Source of the DNA: Methylotetracoccus oryzae
GTDB lineage: Bacteria > Pseudomonadota > Gammaproteobacteria > Methylococcales > Methylococcaceae
Length of the DNA: 64,000 nucleotides
Assembly: GCF_006175985.1 (NCBI RefSeq)
Contig: NZ_SRSH01000001.1
Coordinates: 434,001-498,000, forward strand
Direction: 5' to 3'
A program made the translations under genes and the position numbers. The notes beneath the pieces are model-generated. The model made no database searches. It saw only the letters and a list, made by a program, of their open reading frames with translations, and was not told the origin of the DNA. Positions 55,748-64,000 of this stretch are shown one piece after another; positions within the stretch are counted from its first letter, which is position 1, and each line of letters starts with the position of its first letter.

Positions 55748-57652
55748 TTAGCCGACCAGCGACTTGACCTTCTTCATGATACCGACCGGGTCGATACCCT
55801 GGTGCGGGAACTGCTCCCACAGACCGCCACAGCCTTCCTCGTGCGTGCCAAGGTAGGCGAATTTCGGCGTCAACCCGCGTTCGAGCAGCCAGGAGCCGAA
55901 GCGGCTGCCCAGGCCGGTCTTGCGGTTGAAGGCTTCGACGACCATGACGAACGGCGCCTTGCCAACCTTCGCCAGCATGTCCTCATCGACGACGTTCAGC
56001 GTCGGCTTCGCGATCAGGCCGACATCGATGCCTTCGGCCTTCAGACGCTCGACCGCATCCAGCGCGCGGTATAGCGACTCGCCATAGCTGACGATGTAGC
56101 CGGCCGTGCCCTCGCGGATGACCTCGTCCTTGCCCGGCACGAATTTGTAGCCGGCGCCGTAGAAGTCGTTGCCCTTGTCGTCCAGGATGTTCGGCGTCTT
56201 CGAACGGGTCGAGAAGATGAAGCGCAGACCTGGGTTATGGAACACCGATTCGACGACGGCCTTCATCTGCGCGGCATCGGCCGGGAAATACAGCTTGGTG
56301 TCGTAGCCGTCTTCCAGCCCATTGTCGGCGAACATGTTGTTGATCCCGAAATGGCAGGTGTTGTCCGCCATGTCGTCGATACCGGAGTGCGAGAAGTGGC
56401 ACAGCACGTTGCACTTGTTCAGGCGCGCCATCGTGATCTCGGAGATGATCATCTCCAGGAACGCGCTGAAGGTGCCGAAGATGCCCTGCTTGCCCGGCTC
56501 CATGCCGAAGCCGGCGGCCGCGGCGAAGTTGGCGCGCTCCATGATCCCGGAGGGCACGAAGATGTCCGGATAGGCATCGTGGATCTTCTTCAGACCGCAG
56601 GAACCTTCCAGGTCACTGTCGATGACGACGACCTTTTCTTTGCGCTCGGCTTCGGTCATCTTGCCCAGCACCGACACGACCGCGTCGCCGAAGACGTTGC
56701 GGTTGGCATCGGAGTTTTTGCCGGAGCCCTGGTAGACGTAGGTGTCCTTGGGCTTCTCGATGTTCTTCAGGAAGTTCACGGCATCGGTATGGCCGCGCTT
56801 CTCGAGGTAAGCGATGGCCTTTTCGACCGAGATCACGTCGTGACCGTGGGTCGAGCCTTCGAGTCCGTCGATACCGGCGCACATCTTCCGCTTGTTGACG
56901 ACCGCGAACGGGCCGGGGGCCACTGCCGCTTCGCACATCCGCCAGTAAAGCGATTCGAGGTCTTCGCCATCGCCTTCCGTGACCGTCAGGCCGTGAGCGG
57001 CCAGCGTCGCGGTTACGTTGTAGCCTTGCAGATAATGCGACGGATGGCCCGCGATCGTGACGTCGTTGTCATCGATGATCAGCTTGACGTTCAGGCGACG
57101 GGCGACCGCGATACGGGCGGCTTCGGCGTCGTTGCCTTCCTGCTGCGAGCCGTCGGAACCCAGGCAGAACACGATCTTGTCCGGGTTGGCCATTGCGACG
57201 CCGTTGACGTGCGGCCACATGTGGCCAAGCCGGCCGGAGCTGAACATGACGCCCGGCGTCAGTCCGAGTTCCGGATGGCCGGGCAACTTGGAGTGCGCGG
57301 CGCGGTAGTTGGTCAAATGCTCGAACGGCATATGGCCGTAAAGCGCAGACATCAGGTATTGGGTCGCGACGCGGTGGCCGGCTTCGTCGAAGAAGATCGG
57401 CACGAACTTGTTCGGGCTGCCGCGAAAGAAGGCATCCATGATCATCACTTCCGGCACCGTGTCATACGGTCCGCCGGTATGGCCGCCCACGCCGCGCGCG
57501 GCGCCGGTCGCGGTGAAGAACACAATCGCGTCGCGGCAGAACTGGATGTTGTTCGCGAGCGTTTCGCGCTGCGCGGCGCTGAGCTTCGGGTTGGCCGGAT
57601 CCAGTTCCAGGGGCTTGAACGCGGCGGGATCGATCGGAAACTTGACTGTCAT
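55748..57652 (-). CDS. Divergent transketolase-family protein
   Basis: 634 residues of the transketolase fold, but clearly different from the canonical transketolase encoded 5 kb away. ThDP pyrophosphate motif GSDGSQQEGNDAEAARIAV, substrate-site region GHTGGPYDTVPEV, HSKLPGHPELGLTPG, central IIDDNDVTIAGHPSHYLQGY, pyrimidine domain with catalytic Glu in SGIMERANFAAAAG. The usual GDG reads GSDG. Its place beside fba, tal and tkt suggests a C2-transfer role in formaldehyde assimilation; an alternative is a specialised ketolase with another donor. AAGGA precedes the ATG. Confidence 0.85.
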   Translation of the reverse strand: MTVKFPIDPAAFKPLELDPANPKLSAAQRETLANNIQFCRDAIVFFTATGAARGVGGHTGGPYDTVPEVMIMDAFFRGSPNKFVPIFFDEAGHRVATQYLMSALYGHMPFEHLTNYRAAHSKLPGHPELGLTPGVMFSSGRLGHMWPHVNGVAMANPDKIVFCLGSDGSQQEGNDAEAARIAVARRLNVKLIIDDNDVTIAGHPSHYLQGYNVTATLAAHGLTVTEGDGEDLESLYWRMCEAAVAPGPFAVVNKRKMCAGIDGLEGSTHGHDVISVEKAIAYLEKRGHTDAVNFLKNIEKPKDTYVYQGSGKNSDANRNVFGDAVVSVLGKMTEAERKEKVVVIDSDLEGSCGLKKIHDAYPDIFVPSGIMERANFAAAAGFGMEPGKQGIFGTFSAFLEMIISEITMARLNKCNVLCHFSHSGIDDMADNTCHFGINNMFADNGLEDGYDTKLYFPADAAQMKAVVESVFHNPGLRFIFSTRSKTPNILDDKGNDFYGAGYKFVPGKDEVIREGTAGYIVSYGESLYRALDAVERLKAEGIDVGLIAKPTLNVVDEDMLAKVGKAPFVMVVEAFNRKTGLGSRFGSWLLERGLTPKFAYLGTHEEGCGGLWEQFPHQGIDPVGIMKKVKSLVG

Positions 57653-57776
57653 GTTGGCTGTCCTTGAGAGGTTTGGCGAATCGGAAAAACAGGGACCGTC
57701 GCGGCGACGGCAGGACGTCTCTGCGGTAGGGTCGGGCACGATCCCACCGACCGGCGAAATTTCTAGTCGCCGGAAA

Positions 57777-57808
57777 CGAAACAGGCTTCGCGAGCGAAGC
57801 CTGTTTCG
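57777..57808 (-). terminator. Strong hairpin terminator after tal
   Basis: Perfect 15-bp stem: CGAAACAGGCTTCGC (57777-57791), GA, GCGAAGCCTGTTTCG (57794-57808), followed on the minus strand by TTT. It lies 26 bp after the transaldolase stop and so separates tal from the divergent transketolase transcript. Confidence 0.7.
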
Positions 57809-57833
57809 AGCAGTCCTGCGCTAGGCGGGCTTA

Positions 57834-58838
57834 TCAGGCAGCCGCGCCAACCGCTACGCCGCTTTCCAGCTGAGCCAGACGGTTGGCCAGCAGCGCCTCG
57901 AGTGTTTCGAGAGCCTTCGCGAAACCGTCAATGCCTTCGCTGAGCTTGTCGGTCGCCATCCGGTCGGCCGCGTGCATCGCGTCGAAGGTTGCCTTGTCGA
58001 CCGTGATCTTCGTGATGTCCATCGTTGCCGCATTGGCCGGATCGAGCTTGCGCACCAAGGTGCCCTCGGTTGCTTCGAGTTCCTTCAACAGACCCGGCGA
58101 AATGGTCAGCAGGTCGCTGCCGGCCAGTTCGGTGATCTCACCGATATTGCGGAAGCTCGCGCCCATGACTTCGGTCTTGTAGCCGAACTTTTTGTAGTAG
58201 TTGTAGATGGTCGTCACCGACAACACACCCGGATCTTCAGCCGGGGCGTAGTCCTTACCGGTGTCCTTCTTGTACCAATCCAGGATGCGGCCGACGAACG
58301 GCGAGATCAGCGTGATGCCGGCCTCGGCGCAGGCGATGGCCTGATGCAGACCGAACAGCAGCGTCAGATTGCAATGGATGCCTTCCTTCTCGAGGATCTC
58401 GGCAGCGCGAATACCTTCCCAGGTAGCCGCGATCTTGATCAGGACGCGCTTGCGGTCAATCCCCGCCTTCTCGTACTCCGAGATCAGGAAGTGTGCCTTC
58501 TTGACGGTGCCTTCGGTGTCATAGGACAGACGGGCGTCGACTTCGGTCGAGACACGGCCCGGGACGATGTCCAGGATCTTCTTGCCGAACGAGACGGCCA
58601 GTCGATCGAATGCCAGCGACAGGATCGCAGCCTTGGAAGCAGACTCGCCGGCATCCTTCTTGGCCTGCAGCAGCGTCTCGTCGACGATGACCTGGTACTC
58701 CGGCATCTGGGCCGCCGCCGTGATCAGGCTGGGGTTCGTCGTGGTGTCCTGGGGCTTGAACTTCTCAATGGACGCCAGGTCGCCGGTATCGGCTACCACT
58801 ACCGTCATCTTGCGCAGTTGTTCCAGTAAGTTCGCCAT
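57834..58838 (-). CDS. tal: Transaldolase
   Basis: TalB-type enzyme (334 residues) transferring dihydroxyacetone between sugar phosphates; in the RuMP cycle it helps regenerate ribulose 5-phosphate. Opens [17 protein letters not shown], then [16 protein letters not shown]; the Schiff-base lysine lies in [17 protein letters not shown], with [19 protein letters not shown] and [12 protein letters not shown] following. GAGG precedes the ATG. Own transcript, between the fba and tal terminators. Confidence 0.97.
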   Translation of the reverse strand: MANLLEQLRKMTVVVADTGDLASIEKFKPQDTTTNPSLITAAAQMPEYQVIVDETLLQAKKDAGESASKAAILSLAFDRLAVSFGKKILDIVPGRVSTEVDARLSYDTEGTVKKAHFLISEYEKAGIDRKRVLIKIAATWEGIRAAEILEKEGIHCNLTLLFGLHQAIACAEAGITLISPFVGRILDWYKKDTGKDYAPAEDPGVLSVTTIYNYYKKFGYKTEVMGASFRNIGEITELAGSDLLTISPGLLKELEATEGTLVRKLDPANAATMDITKITVDKATFDAMHAADRMATDKLSEGIDGFAKALETLEALLANRLAQLESGVAVGAAA

Positions 58839-59125
58839 AGTGTGTTACCTCGATTGGATGATGATCCTGCGGATGGTCGTCGTAGACCGATTCGATCCGG
58901 CTCGCATCGAGCCGATCGGTTGGCAGCCTCGGGATTCTACCGCAACTTTTTCGCCGATGGGAGATGGCGGAACGCAATGCCCGCGCCGCCGCCAATACCA
59001 CTCGGCCAAGACTGATTCCGCACCACCAAACAGTGGCTTGCGGCACGGTGCGAAGCCGGGGACCACCCCATCACTCCGCTTTCGGTGGCGCCGTACACGG
59101 GGTCGGACCGCCCGTTCAAACGAAA

Positions 59126-59149
59126 AGGCCGATGCGACTGCATCGGCCT
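59126..59149 (-). terminator. Intrinsic terminator after fba
   Basis: Perfect 10-bp stem AGGCCGATGC (59126-59135), loop GACT, GCATCGGCCT (59140-59149), followed on the minus strand by TTTTCG. 23 bp after the fba stop. The rest of the 334-bp gap 58839-59172 up to tal holds no gene. Confidence 0.8.
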
Positions 59150-59172
59150 CTCCCGGAGACGAAAGATCCGCC

Positions 59173-60252
59173 CTAGAGCGAGTTCGTCGCGTTCAGATCG
59201 GCAAAAGCCTGTTCCAGGCGGGTGACCATGCTGACCTGGGCTGCGCGGACCCACACGCGCGGGTCGTAGAATTTCTTGTTCGGCTTGTCGTCCCCTTCCG
59301 GGTTACCGATCTGGCCCTGCAGATAGCCTTCGTTCTTGATGTAGAACTGTCGGATGCCGTCCCAGTACGCCCACTGCGTGTCGGTGTCGATATTCATCTT
59401 GATGACACCGTAGCTGATGGACTCCGCGATTTCCTCCGGGCTGGAGCCCGAGCCGCCGTGGAACACGAAGTTCAGGGTGTTCGCCGGCACGCTGAATTTC
59501 TCGGACACATAGGCCTGGGAGTCGCGCAGGATGGTCGGGGTCAGCTTAACGTTGCCCGGCTTGTAGACGCCGTGCACGTTGCCGAACGACGCAGCGATCG
59601 TGAAGCGGTGGCTGATCTTGCTCAGGTGGGTGTAGGCGTAGGCCACGTCTTCCGGCTGGGTGTACAGCATCGAGTGGTCCAGACCGCTGTTGTCGACGCC
59701 GTCTTCCTCACCACCAGTCACACCGAGTTCGATCTCCAGCGTCATGCCCATCTTCGACATGCGCTCCAGGTACTTGCCGCAGATCTCGATGTTTTCCTTC
59801 AGGCTCTCTTCCGAGAGATCGAGCATATGCGAGCTAAACAGCGGCTTGCCAGTGCGCTCGTAGTGCTCCTCGCCGGCATCCAGCAGGCCGTCGATCCACG
59901 GCAACAGCTTCTTCGCGGCATGATCCGTATGAACGATGACGGGCACACCATAGTGCTCGGCCATCAGATGCACGTGACGTGCGCCCGAGATCGCGCCGAG
60001 GATGTTGGACTGCTGACCGTCGAGCTTCAGACCCTTGCCGGCAACGAACTGCGCGCCGCCGTTGGAAAACTGGATGATGACGGGCGACTTGACCTTCGCC
60101 GCCGCCTCCAGCACCGCATTGATGGAATCGGTGCTGATGACGTTAACTGCCGGCAGGGCCATCTTGTTGGCCTTGCAGGCTGCGAAGACTTTCTGTACGT
60201 CTTCACCGGTAACGACGCCAGGCTTAACGATGTCTGAGATTTTCTGTGCCAT
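59173..60252 (-). CDS. fba: Fructose-bisphosphate aldolase, class II
   Basis: Zinc-dependent aldolase of the E. coli FbaA type (about 359 residues), cleaving fructose 1,6-bisphosphate or, in reverse, sedoheptulose bisphosphate formation. It begins AQKISDIVKPGVVTGEDVQK and has the zinc/active-site region VIVHTDHAAKKLLPWIDG, LEIELGVTGGEEDGVD and FVFHGGSGS. ATG 60252 is preferred since AGGA lies 8 bases upstream; the ATG at 60261 is too close to it. In RuMP methylotrophs it works with phosphofructokinase to split the hexose formed from formaldehyde. Confidence 0.96.
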   Translation of the reverse strand: MAQKISDIVKPGVVTGEDVQKVFAACKANKMALPAVNVISTDSINAVLEAAAKVKSPVIIQFSNGGAQFVAGKGLKLDGQQSNILGAISGARHVHLMAEHYGVPVIVHTDHAAKKLLPWIDGLLDAGEEHYERTGKPLFSSHMLDLSEESLKENIEICGKYLERMSKMGMTLEIELGVTGGEEDGVDNSGLDHSMLYTQPEDVAYAYTHLSKISHRFTIAASFGNVHGVYKPGNVKLTPTILRDSQAYVSEKFSVPANTLNFVFHGGSGSSPEEIAESISYGVIKMNIDTDTQWAYWDGIRQFYIKNEGYLQGQIGNPEGDDKPNKKFYDPRVWVRAAQVSMVTRLEQAFADLNATNSL

Positions 60253-60628
60253 ATCACTCATCCTGTTGCGGCATGCCTAACGCACACCCAAAGTTGCCAG
60301 AGGAGAAATCGCAACGTGCGAGACTGCGCTCGCACGGAACGGTCGAACTGCACCTCGCTGAGGTTAGCGATTACCGAAACGAGGACCGGGGCTCAACCCT
60401 GCCGCAAGGCGTCAGGCCGAGGACCGGACCACTCCTTCGTGGCGGCCGCAGGTGCAGGGCCGCGCGCGATTACCCGGCCATGCGACCGGGGAGCTGAGGG
60501 GACGGGACGGAGCCCCGTTCCCCAGCCGGGAAGTCTCCCTTCAGGGAAGCCGTGGTTTATTCAGGGCTTCCCGCCATGCAGGGAAATATCGCCAAAACCA
60601 AGCCAGTACGGCTTGTGTTCGGAGTTCC
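60253..60628. other. Intergenic region between tkt and fba
   Basis: 376 bp, no gene. A hairpin GGGAAGCC (60544-60551) / GGCTTCCC (60565-60572) may end tkt transcripts, without a T-run. The fba promoter must lie here but I could not pick it. Confidence 0.35.
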
Positions 60629-62641
60629 TTAGAGTACCGCTTCGACGTGCTTGACCACGTTCTCCGCAGTGAACCCAAACTCCTTGAACAGCAGGCCCGC
60701 CGGCGCCGACTCGCCGAAGCGGTCCAGACCGAGGACCTTGCCGGCGCTGCCGACATACTTCCACCAGCCGTCGGTGACACCCGCCTCTACTGCCACGCGC
60801 TGCGTAACGGACGGCGGCAGCACGGAATCGCGATAGGCCTGATCCTGAGCGTCGAAGACGTTGGTCGACGGCATCGAAACGACGCGGATCTTCTTGCCTT
60901 TGCCGCTCAGCTCCTCGGCCGCCTTGACAGCAATTTCGACTTCCGAACCGGTCGCAATGATGATGGCATCCGGCGTGCCGGCGCAGTCACGTAGCACGTA
61001 GCCACCGCGCGAGATCGCCTTGATCTGCTCTGGGGTGCGGCTCATGTGAGGCAGGTTCTGCCGCGAGAAGATCAGCGTCGAGGGACCTTCGGTGCGCTCG
61101 ATTCCTTCCTTCCAGCAGACGGCAGACTCCACTGCATCGCACGGACGCCAGACGTGCATGTTCGGGATCATGCGCAGGGTCGCGGTCTGTTCCACCGGCT
61201 GATGCGTCGGGCCGTCTTCGCCCAGACCGATCGAGTCGTGGGTGTAGACGAAGAGCGTCGGCGCCTTCATCAGGGCCGCCATGCGCAGGGCATTACGGGC
61301 GTACTCCGAGAACATCAGGAAGGTCGCGCCGTAGGGCTTGAAGCCGCCGTGCAGCGTAATACCGTTCATGATGGCCGACATGCCGAACTCACGCACGCCG
61401 TAGTAGACGTAGTTGCCGTTGTGGCCTTCGGCGTTCACGTCCTTGCACCCCGACCAAAGGGTCAGGTTGGAACCCGCCAGGTCAGCCGAACCGCCCAACA
61501 GTTCCGGCAGCAAAGGGCCATAGCCATTCAGGGTGTTCTGGGAGGCCTTACGGCTGGCGATGGTCTCGGCCTTCTCGTTGACCTTGGCGATGAACGCAGC
61601 GGATTTCTCGGCCCAGTCGCTCGGCAATTCGCCGGCCATGCGGCGCTCGAACTCGGCCGCCAGCTCCGGGAACGCGCTGCGATAGTTCTCGAAACGGTCG
61701 TTCCAGTCGCCTTCGGCCTTGGCACCGCACTCCTTCGCATCCCAGCCTTCGTAGATCTCTTCCGGAATCACGAACGGGGCGTGCGGCCAGCCGATGGTCT
61801 CGCGGACTAGCGCCACTTCATCGTTGCCCAGCGCCGCACCGTGGCATTCTTCCTTGCCCTGTTTGTTCGGGGAGCCCCAGCCGATGATCGTCTGGCAGCA
61901 GATGATCGACGGACGGTCGGTGACTGAGCGAGCCTCTTCGATCGCCTTCTTGACGGCTTCGGGATCGTGACCGTCGACCTTGGGAATCACATGCCAGCCA
62001 TAGGCCGCAAAGCGCTTCGGCGTGTCGTCCATGAACCAGCCCGGCGTCCCGCCATGGCCACGAACCTCACCGTCGATCGAGATGTTGTTGTCATCGTAGA
62101 AGGCGATTAGCTTGCCGAGCTTCATCGAACCGGCCAGCGAACACGCTTCGTGCGAGATGCCTTCCATCAGGCAGCCATCGCCCAGGAACGCATAGGTGTA
62201 ATGGTCGACGATCTTGTGGCCTGGACGGTTAAACTGTCCGGCCAGAGTGCGCTCGGCGATGGCGAATCCGACGGCATTCGTGATGCCCTGACCCAGCGGA
62301 CCGGTGGTGGTCTCGACGCCGGGCGCGTAACCGTATTCCGGGTGGCCCGGGGTCTTGGAATGCAGCTGACGGAAGTTGGCGAGTTCTTCCACCGGCAACG
62401 CGTAGCCGGTCAGGTGCAACAAGGAGTAGAGCAGCATCGAGCCATGGCCGTTCGACAGCACGAACCGGTCGCGATCCGGCCACTTCGGGTTGGCGGGGTT
62501 GTGGCGCAGGTAGTCGTTCCACAACACCTCGGCGATGTCCGCCATTCCCATCGGAGCGCCCGGATGTCCGGAGTTCGCTTTCTGGACCGCATCCATGCTC
62601 AGGGCGCGGATGGCGTTGGCTAGTTCTCGGCGCGAAGGCAT
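60629..62641 (-). CDS. tkt: Transketolase
   Basis: Canonical 670-residue ThDP-dependent transketolase for pentose-phosphate rearrangement in the RuMP cycle. Opens [19 protein letters not shown] then [19 protein letters not shown]; ThDP-Mg motif [18 protein letters not shown] with DDNNISIDG; pyrimidine domain with [17 protein letters not shown] carrying the catalytic Glu and [24 protein letters not shown] precedes the ATG. Terminates before fba with its own gap, so probably transcribed alone or read through. Confidence 0.98.
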   Translation of the reverse strand: MPSRRELANAIRALSMDAVQKANSGHPGAPMGMADIAEVLWNDYLRHNPANPKWPDRDRFVLSNGHGSMLLYSLLHLTGYALPVEELANFRQLHSKTPGHPEYGYAPGVETTTGPLGQGITNAVGFAIAERTLAGQFNRPGHKIVDHYTYAFLGDGCLMEGISHEACSLAGSMKLGKLIAFYDDNNISIDGEVRGHGGTPGWFMDDTPKRFAAYGWHVIPKVDGHDPEAVKKAIEEARSVTDRPSIICCQTIIGWGSPNKQGKEECHGAALGNDEVALVRETIGWPHAPFVIPEEIYEGWDAKECGAKAEGDWNDRFENYRSAFPELAAEFERRMAGELPSDWAEKSAAFIAKVNEKAETIASRKASQNTLNGYGPLLPELLGGSADLAGSNLTLWSGCKDVNAEGHNGNYVYYGVREFGMSAIMNGITLHGGFKPYGATFLMFSEYARNALRMAALMKAPTLFVYTHDSIGLGEDGPTHQPVEQTATLRMIPNMHVWRPCDAVESAVCWKEGIERTEGPSTLIFSRQNLPHMSRTPEQIKAISRGGYVLRDCAGTPDAIIIATGSEVEIAVKAAEELSGKGKKIRVVSMPSTNVFDAQDQAYRDSVLPPSVTQRVAVEAGVTDGWWKYVGSAGKVLGLDRFGESAPAGLLFKEFGFTAENVVKHVEAVL

Positions 62642-62917
62642 GTTCTTCTCCTTAGTTGTTTGATGAACAAAAATCGCTTTATTATCATCAGCCCGACAGC
62701 CAAAGTCACGCGCTTGCCGAGGCCGGGAGGCCGACGTACTGAGCGTCCCTCCGCGAGCGCAACGTTATAGCGGGAAAAGGGGGCGTCGAACAGTCAGTGT
62801 TTCTTGGGTGAATCATAAGGTCGGGCAATCTGCGAGGCGCTGCGGGATTCCGACCGGGCTCTCTATTGGCGCATGGACGCGCAAAAGAAAGCCACTTCCT
62901 TCATACACTTGAACGGC

Positions 62918-62965
62918 TAAGGCCCCTCCCGTCGGCAACCGTGTTACCGCCCGGGAAGGGCCTTA
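62918..62965. terminator. Long hairpin downstream of the hexuloisomerase gene
   Basis: The 405-bp gap 62642-63046 has no gene. A 14-bp stem with one mismatch, TAAGGCCCCTCCCG (62918-62931) / CGGGAAGGGCCTTA (62952-62965), lies 80 bp after the phi stop. A second imperfect stem, GACCGGGTTCGA/TCGAACTCGGTC, lies between it and the stop (within 62976-63013). Together they probably end the hps-phi transcript. AAGGAGAA before tkt is its ribosome binding site. Confidence 0.5.
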
Positions 62966-63046
62966 GGTCACTGGCGACCGGGTTCGAGACCGTGGGGTAT
63001 CGAACTCGGTCACCACCAACTGGATCGGGGCATGCCCCGGATACGA

Positions 63047-63580
63047 TTACTCCAGATTGGCGTGACGGGTCCTCATCTCTTCTTCCGGAATGCCCTTCTC
63101 GTGAATGATGTGGGCGATGGTCGCCTCCAGGAACATCAACGTCGAGAGTTCGAACGTCGTGCCCATGGGCATGCCCACGACCTTTCCGTACTGCTCCGGC
63201 GAACCGATGCGGATCACCATGTCGGCCATGTCACCGATCGTCGAACTGGTCTTGGTCGAGATCAGCCCGATGTAGGCTCCCAGTTCCTTGGCCCGCTTCG
63301 TGAAGGCGATCATCGTTTCGGTCTCGCCCGAGCCCGAAATCACGATCAGCAGATCACCCTTGCGCAGGCTGGGCGTCACGATTTCCCCAACGACGTAGAC
63401 GTCGTAACCGCCATGCATCAGCCGCATGGCGAAGAATTTCGCGATCAACCCAGACCGGCCGGCACCGGCAACGAAGATGCGGGACGCTTTGTCCAGCAGT
63501 TCCGTAAGCTTTTCATCATAGGTCGAATCGGTAGCCTCAAGGATACCGGAAATCTTATCTATGATAAGTTGCTGATGCAT
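63047..63580 (-). CDS. hxlB: 6-phospho-3-hexuloisomerase
   Basis: SIS-domain isomerase of 177 residues converting hexulose 6-phosphate to fructose 6-phosphate, second step of RuMP formaldehyde fixation. SIS landmarks: RIFVAGAGRSGLIAKFFAMRLMH, here with GAGRSG binding the phosphosugar, VIVSGSG-type stretch LLIVISGSGETETM, and LISTKTSSTIG. Ends EEMRTRHANLE, typical of the family. 18 bp after hps, one operon. Confidence 0.96.
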   Translation of the reverse strand: MHQQLIIDKISGILEATDSTYDEKLTELLDKASRIFVAGAGRSGLIAKFFAMRLMHGGYDVYVVGEIVTPSLRKGDLLIVISGSGETETMIAFTKRAKELGAYIGLISTKTSSTIGDMADMVIRIGSPEQYGKVVGMPMGTTFELSTLMFLEATIAHIIHEKGIPEEEMRTRHANLE

Positions 63581-63598
63581 ATGAAGTCCTGGTAGAGA

Positions 63599-64000
63599 TT
63601 AAACAGCGCTGGCGAGTTCGAAGATCTCGCGGGCGGCGTCGGCCGGGGACGGCGCACCGTAGATGGCCGCACCGACCACGACGATGTTGGCACCCGCCTT
63701 CGCAACCTGCTGAACCGTCGACTGCTTGATGCCGCCGGCAACCGAGACGCGAACCGGCAGACCCAGCTTCGTGATCGCCTGGAGATCGGCGAACGGCGTC
63801 TGGCCTGCAGCCTGAGCGTCGAGACCGGTGTGAACGCCGATGATCTGCGCGCCCATCTTGGCGGACTCGCGTGCGCAGCCCACTTTGTCGGGAACATTGA
63901 TCAGGTCGACCTGAACTTCGGCGCCGTGAGCGTTGGCCGCCTTGATCACACCAGCGATCGTCGGCAGACCCGAGACGCCCAGCACGGTGCAGATGTCTGC
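63599..64000 (-). CDS. hxlA: 3-hexulose-6-phosphate synthase, 3' part
   Basis: The C-terminal 134 codons are present; the start lies beyond the right edge. The TIM-barrel enzyme of the OMP-decarboxylase suprafamily joins formaldehyde to ribulose 5-phosphate, the key RuMP step. Visible: VQVDLINVPDKVGCARE, GAQIIGVHTGLDAQAAGQTP, the phosphate-binding VRVSVAGGIKQSTV and ANIVVVGAAIYGAPSPADAA. First gene of hps-phi. Presence of this pair is the basis for calling the organism an RuMP methylotroph. Confidence 0.96.
   Translation of the reverse strand, partial: ADICTVLGVSGLPTIAGVIKAANAHGAEVQVDLINVPDKVGCARESAKMGAQIIGVHTGLDAQAAGQTPFADLQAITKLGLPVRVSVAGGIKQSTVQQVAKAGANIVVVGAAIYGAPSPADAAREIFELASAV

Noticed and set aside
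56237..57667. 476-codon open frame on the plus strand
   Set aside because: Fully antisense to the divergent transketolase, whose motifs are clear.
62970..63015. tRNA T-arm-like sequence (GGTTCGAGACC)
   Set aside because: No matching acceptor, D or anticodon arms nearby; it is better explained as an imperfect hairpin after the hexuloisomerase gene.

Overview
The window looks like a piece of a GC-rich gammaproteobacterial chromosome, most likely from a type I (RuMP-pathway) methanotroph or methylotroph of the Methylococcales. The strongest clue is the right end: hexulose-6-phosphate synthase and 6-phospho-3-hexuloisomerase (the formaldehyde-fixing pair) stand next to transketolase, class II fructose-bisphosphate aldolase, transaldolase and a second, divergent transketolase. 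Periplasmic glucan genes (mdoG/mdoH), minCDE, and an ilvB-ilvN-ilvC-pssA-leuA cluster also fit a gammaproteobacterium. The taxonomic call is inference from gene content.

Layout. 1-5.5 kb: ppnN 5' end, the mdoG-(167-aa gene)-mdoH operon, sixA. 5.5-8.6 kb: small winged-helix gene, minCDE, a methyltransferase. 8.9-14.0 kb: polA, then small housekeeping genes (nuclease-like protein, molybdenum-carrier-like protein, cyclic phosphodiesterase-like protein, WbuC-type cupin). 14.0-20.1 kb: branched-chain amino acid cluster with pssA, with clear sigma70-type promoters and a leucine-rich leader peptide ahead of leuA. 20.1-22.3 kb: type 4 uracil-DNA glycosylase, rimI, a periplasmic solute-binding protein.

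22.3-32.0 kb is a curli-type amyloid locus: two large secreted curlin-repeat proteins read rightward, csgE-csgF-csgG read leftward towards them, and a third, shorter curlin-repeat protein lies 4 kb further on. Between them are a thermonuclease, a secreted metzincin protease and a UbiE-like methyltransferase. Two perfect CRP-type palindromes precede the first curlin gene and a sigma54-like promoter precedes the third, so fibre subunits may respond to different signals.

32.4-43.4 kb carries a protein joining a nucleoside-deoxyribosyltransferase/TIR-like domain to a macro-like domain (a candidate NAD- or nucleotide-signalling defence protein), an aldo/keto reductase, a Na/Pi cotransporter, a very large 7-PAS hybrid histidine kinase, a PPOX-fold protein and a DUF1254 lipoprotein. 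43.4-46.4 kb is an accessory segment with visibly lower GC: a HARE-HTH/GIY-YIG nuclease, a DUF1810 protein and a decayed group II intron maturase. 46.4-50.9 kb has a secreted NHL beta-propeller protein and a secreted sulfatase with tandem operator-like palindromes.

51.3-64.0 kb holds a pyruvate/indolepyruvate decarboxylase-type enzyme, a membrane c-type cytochrome-like protein, a peroxiredoxin, an oxidoreductase, and then the RuMP carbon-rearrangement genes, all on the minus strand, several with their own terminators. I saw no tRNA, rRNA, CRISPR array or intact insertion sequence.
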